DNA of 7,642 bases. Origin: an uncultured Spirochaetales bacterium (GTDB taxonomy: Bacteria > Spirochaetota > Spirochaetia > Sphaerochaetales > Sphaerochaetaceae). Numbering within the stretch: position 1 is the stretch's first letter; every line of letters starts with the position of its first letter. A model generated the notes under the pieces. The model was not told where the DNA came from. It was given only the letters and a program-made list of their open reading frames with translations, and did not search any database. Made by a program: the position numbers and the translations under genes. The stretch spans positions 1 through 7,642 of the forward strand of contig CAMZGJ010000055.1 in the NCBI GenBank assembly GCA_947306375.1, read 5' to 3'. This document shows, piece after piece, positions 4,386-7,642 of this stretch.

Positions 4386-6203
4386 TCAGGAACGTTCCTC
4401 GTTGTTCGTCTTCAGAACGGCAAGGAAGGCCCTCTGGGGTATTTCCACGTTTCCTACCAGCTTCATGCGCTTCTTTCCTTCCTTCTGTTTTTCAAGAAGC
4501 TTTCTCTTTCTGGTTATGTCTCCGCCGTAACACTTTGCCGTAACATCCTTGCGGAAAGCGTTTATGGTCTCACGGGCAATTATGTTTCCGCCTATGGCAG
4601 CCTGGATGGGGATTTTGAACTGCTGTCTGGGAATCTCATCCACAAGGCGCTCACAGACCTGTCTGCCGCGCTGGTATGCATTGTCACGGAAAACCAGCTG
4701 GCTCAGTGCATCCACGGCCTCTCCGTTTACCAGAATGTCCATCCTGACCAGATCCGTCTTTCTGTAACCTATTATCTCATAATCAAATGAGGCATAGCCG
4801 CGGGAGACGGACTTGAGGCGGTCATAGAACTCAAACAGAACCTCGCTCAGAGGCATTTCATATATAAGCTCCACCCTCTTCTCATCTATATACGTCAGTC
4901 CGGTCTGGACTCCGCGCTTTTCCATGCACAGGCTTATTATAACGCCCAGGTAGGTGGCAGGGGCTATGATACTGGCCTTTATGTAGGGCTCCTCTGAATA
5001 GTCAACTTTAACAGGCTCCGGGTAGTCCAGGGGGTTGTCTATCATAAGCTCCTCTCCGTTTTTCATGTGCACGAGGTAGCGCACGGACGGGCTTGTGAAG
5101 ACTATTGAGAGGTCAAACTCCCTTTCAATTCTCTCCTGTACAACCTCAAGGTGGAGAAGACCCAGAAAGCCGCATCTGAAACCCTGTCCCAGGGCGGCGC
5201 TGCTGTCCTTCTCGTAGACAAGGGAGGCGTCGTTGAGTTTGAGGCGCTCTATAGCATCCAGAAGTTCCTCGTAATCGTTTGTGTCAACGGGATATATTGA
5301 GGAGAAGACAACGGGTTTTACGTCCTTGAAGCCCTCACAGGGCTCTGCGGCGGGGTTGGAAGCAAGTGTAACGGTGTCTCCCACCCTTATGTCCGAAATT
5401 GTCTTTATACTTGCTATGAAGTAGCCCACGTCTCCGCTTTCAAGGGTCTTTGTGCGCACAAGATCCAGGCGGAAGATTCCCACTTCCTCAACCTTGTAGA
5501 CGGCACGGCTGTTCATGAACATTATCTCCTGACCCTCTTTGACTGAGCCTTCGAAGATGCGGAAATGAACTATGACTCCGCGGTACGGGTCGTAGTGGGA
5601 GTCAAAGATAAGGGCCTTGAGGGGCTTTGAGGTATCGCCTACAGGCGGGGGTATGAGTTTTACTATGGCCTCATAAAGGCCGTCCACCCCTTCTCCGGTC
5701 TTGGCGCTGACCATGACCGCAGTGGAGCTGTCCAGTCCAAGGTCATTTTCAATCTGGTGGAGGCATGAGGGAATGTCCGCGCTGGCAAGGTCTATCTTGT
5801 TGATTACCGGTATGATTTCAAGGCCGTGTTCCACCGCCATGTACATGTTGGCCAGTGTCTGGGCCTCCACGCCCTGCGTTGCATCTATGAGAAGCAGAGC
5901 GCCCTCACATGAGCTGATTGCGCGCGATACCTCATAGGAGAAGTCCACGTGGCCCGGAGTGTCTACAAGGTTCAGCTCATAGAGCTCCCCGTCAGAGGCG
6001 GTGTACTCAATTGTAACCGCCTGGCTTTTGATGGTTATTCCCCTCTCCTTCTCAATGTCCATGTTGTCCAGAATCTGGGTCTGGACGGGACCGCGGGTGT
6101 TCATGAGGCTTGCTTTCTCTATAAAGCGGTCTGCAAGCGTGCTTTTGCCGTGGTCTATGTGGGCTATGATGCAGAAGTTTCTCTTGTTCTTTCTGTCAAC
6201 CAT
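4386..6203 (-). CDS. lepA: elongation factor 4, translational GTPase LepA
   Basis: A ribosome-associated GTPase of 605 residues, full length for the family (about 595-610), acting in translation or ribosome assembly under stress. The G-domain motifs are complete: G1 AHIDHGKST (14-22), G2 ERGITIK (53-59), G3 DTPGHVDF (81-88), G4 NKID (135-138) and G5 SAK (166-168). Domain II follows (about 195-285), then an EF-G-like domain with GFRCGFLGLLH (341-351) and another EF-G-like domain. The LepA-specific C-terminal domain has CYGGDITRKRKLLEKQKEGK and ends near PQRAFLAVLK. EF-G domain IV is absent, as expected. The ATG at 6203 is 12 nt after the ftsH stop; its ribosome site TGAGG includes that stop codon, pointing to translational coupling. 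Confidence 0.98.
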   Translation of the reverse strand: MVDRKNKRNFCIIAHIDHGKSTLADRFIEKASLMNTRGPVQTQILDNMDIEKERGITIKSQAVTIEYTASDGELYELNLVDTPGHVDFSYEVSRAISSCEGALLLIDATQGVEAQTLANMYMAVEHGLEIIPVINKIDLASADIPSCLHQIENDLGLDSSTAVMVSAKTGEGVDGLYEAIVKLIPPPVGDTSKPLKALIFDSHYDPYRGVIVHFRIFEGSVKEGQEIMFMNSRAVYKVEEVGIFRLDLVRTKTLESGDVGYFIASIKTISDIRVGDTVTLASNPAAEPCEGFKDVKPVVFSSIYPVDTNDYEELLDAIERLKLNDASLVYEKDSSAALGQGFRCGFLGLLHLEVVQERIEREFDLSIVFTSPSVRYLVHMKNGEELMIDNPLDYPEPVKVDYSEEPYIKASIIAPATYLGVIISLCMEKRGVQTGLTYIDEKRVELIYEMPLSEVLFEFYDRLKSVSRGYASFDYEIIGYRKTDLVRMDILVNGEAVDALSQLVFRDNAYQRGRQVCERLVDEIPRQQFKIPIQAAIGGNIIARETINAFRKDVTAKCYGGDITRKRKLLEKQKEGKKRMKLVGNVEIPQRAFLAVLKTNNEERS

Positions 6204-6215
6204 CGGTCACGTGCC

Positions 6216-7642
<1,427 letters not shown>

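Overview
The window looks like chromosomal DNA from a diderm bacterium. It carries three lipoproteins with clear lipoboxes, an FtsH-LepA-uridine kinase operon and a YidD homologue. The style (many lipoproteins, moderate GC, LepA and FtsH sequence) suggests a spirochaete-like host. That is an inference from general resemblance with modest confidence; nothing here fixes a genus. No phage, transposon or CRISPR sequence was seen.

Nearly everything is on the minus strand, so in transcription order (right to left): a 5'-truncated ftsH (6216-7642), lepA (4386-6203) and a uridine kinase gene (3753-4358) form a tight operon with gaps of 12 and 27 nt. A plus-strand yidD (3460-3747) converges on this operon with only 5 nt between the stop codons. 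Then comes a very short monocistronic minus-strand gene for a basic 54-residue protein (3153-3317). It has its own good promoter and a strong terminator, and I do not recognise its family.

The left 3 kb is the unusual part. Three minus-strand genes in a row (1879-2976, 1018-1809, 97-900) encode paralogous proteins with one unusual plan: lipoprotein signal peptide with lipobox Cys, one or two copies of a roughly 95-residue module, a long Ala/Lys/Glu-rich or Ala/Pro-rich linker, then a near-identical C-terminal transmembrane helix with a conserved Cys and a basic tail. The module appears four times, and each copy looks like two half-repeats of a (Y/F)-P-x-x-F-T-x-E-E type motif. I know of no described family with this plan. 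A tether or scaffold attached to membrane at both ends is the most natural reading, but it is inferred only from architecture.

Regulation can be partly read. The third paralogue (97-900) has an extended -10 promoter after a terminator. The middle one (1018-1809) sits directly behind a terminator-like hairpin with no room for its own promoter, which suggests attenuated readthrough. The first one (1879-2976) has a long leader with two mutually exclusive hairpins. The left edge holds the 5' part of a tRNA-Asn(GUU) gene with its own promoter. No gene-free stretch exceeds 300 bases.
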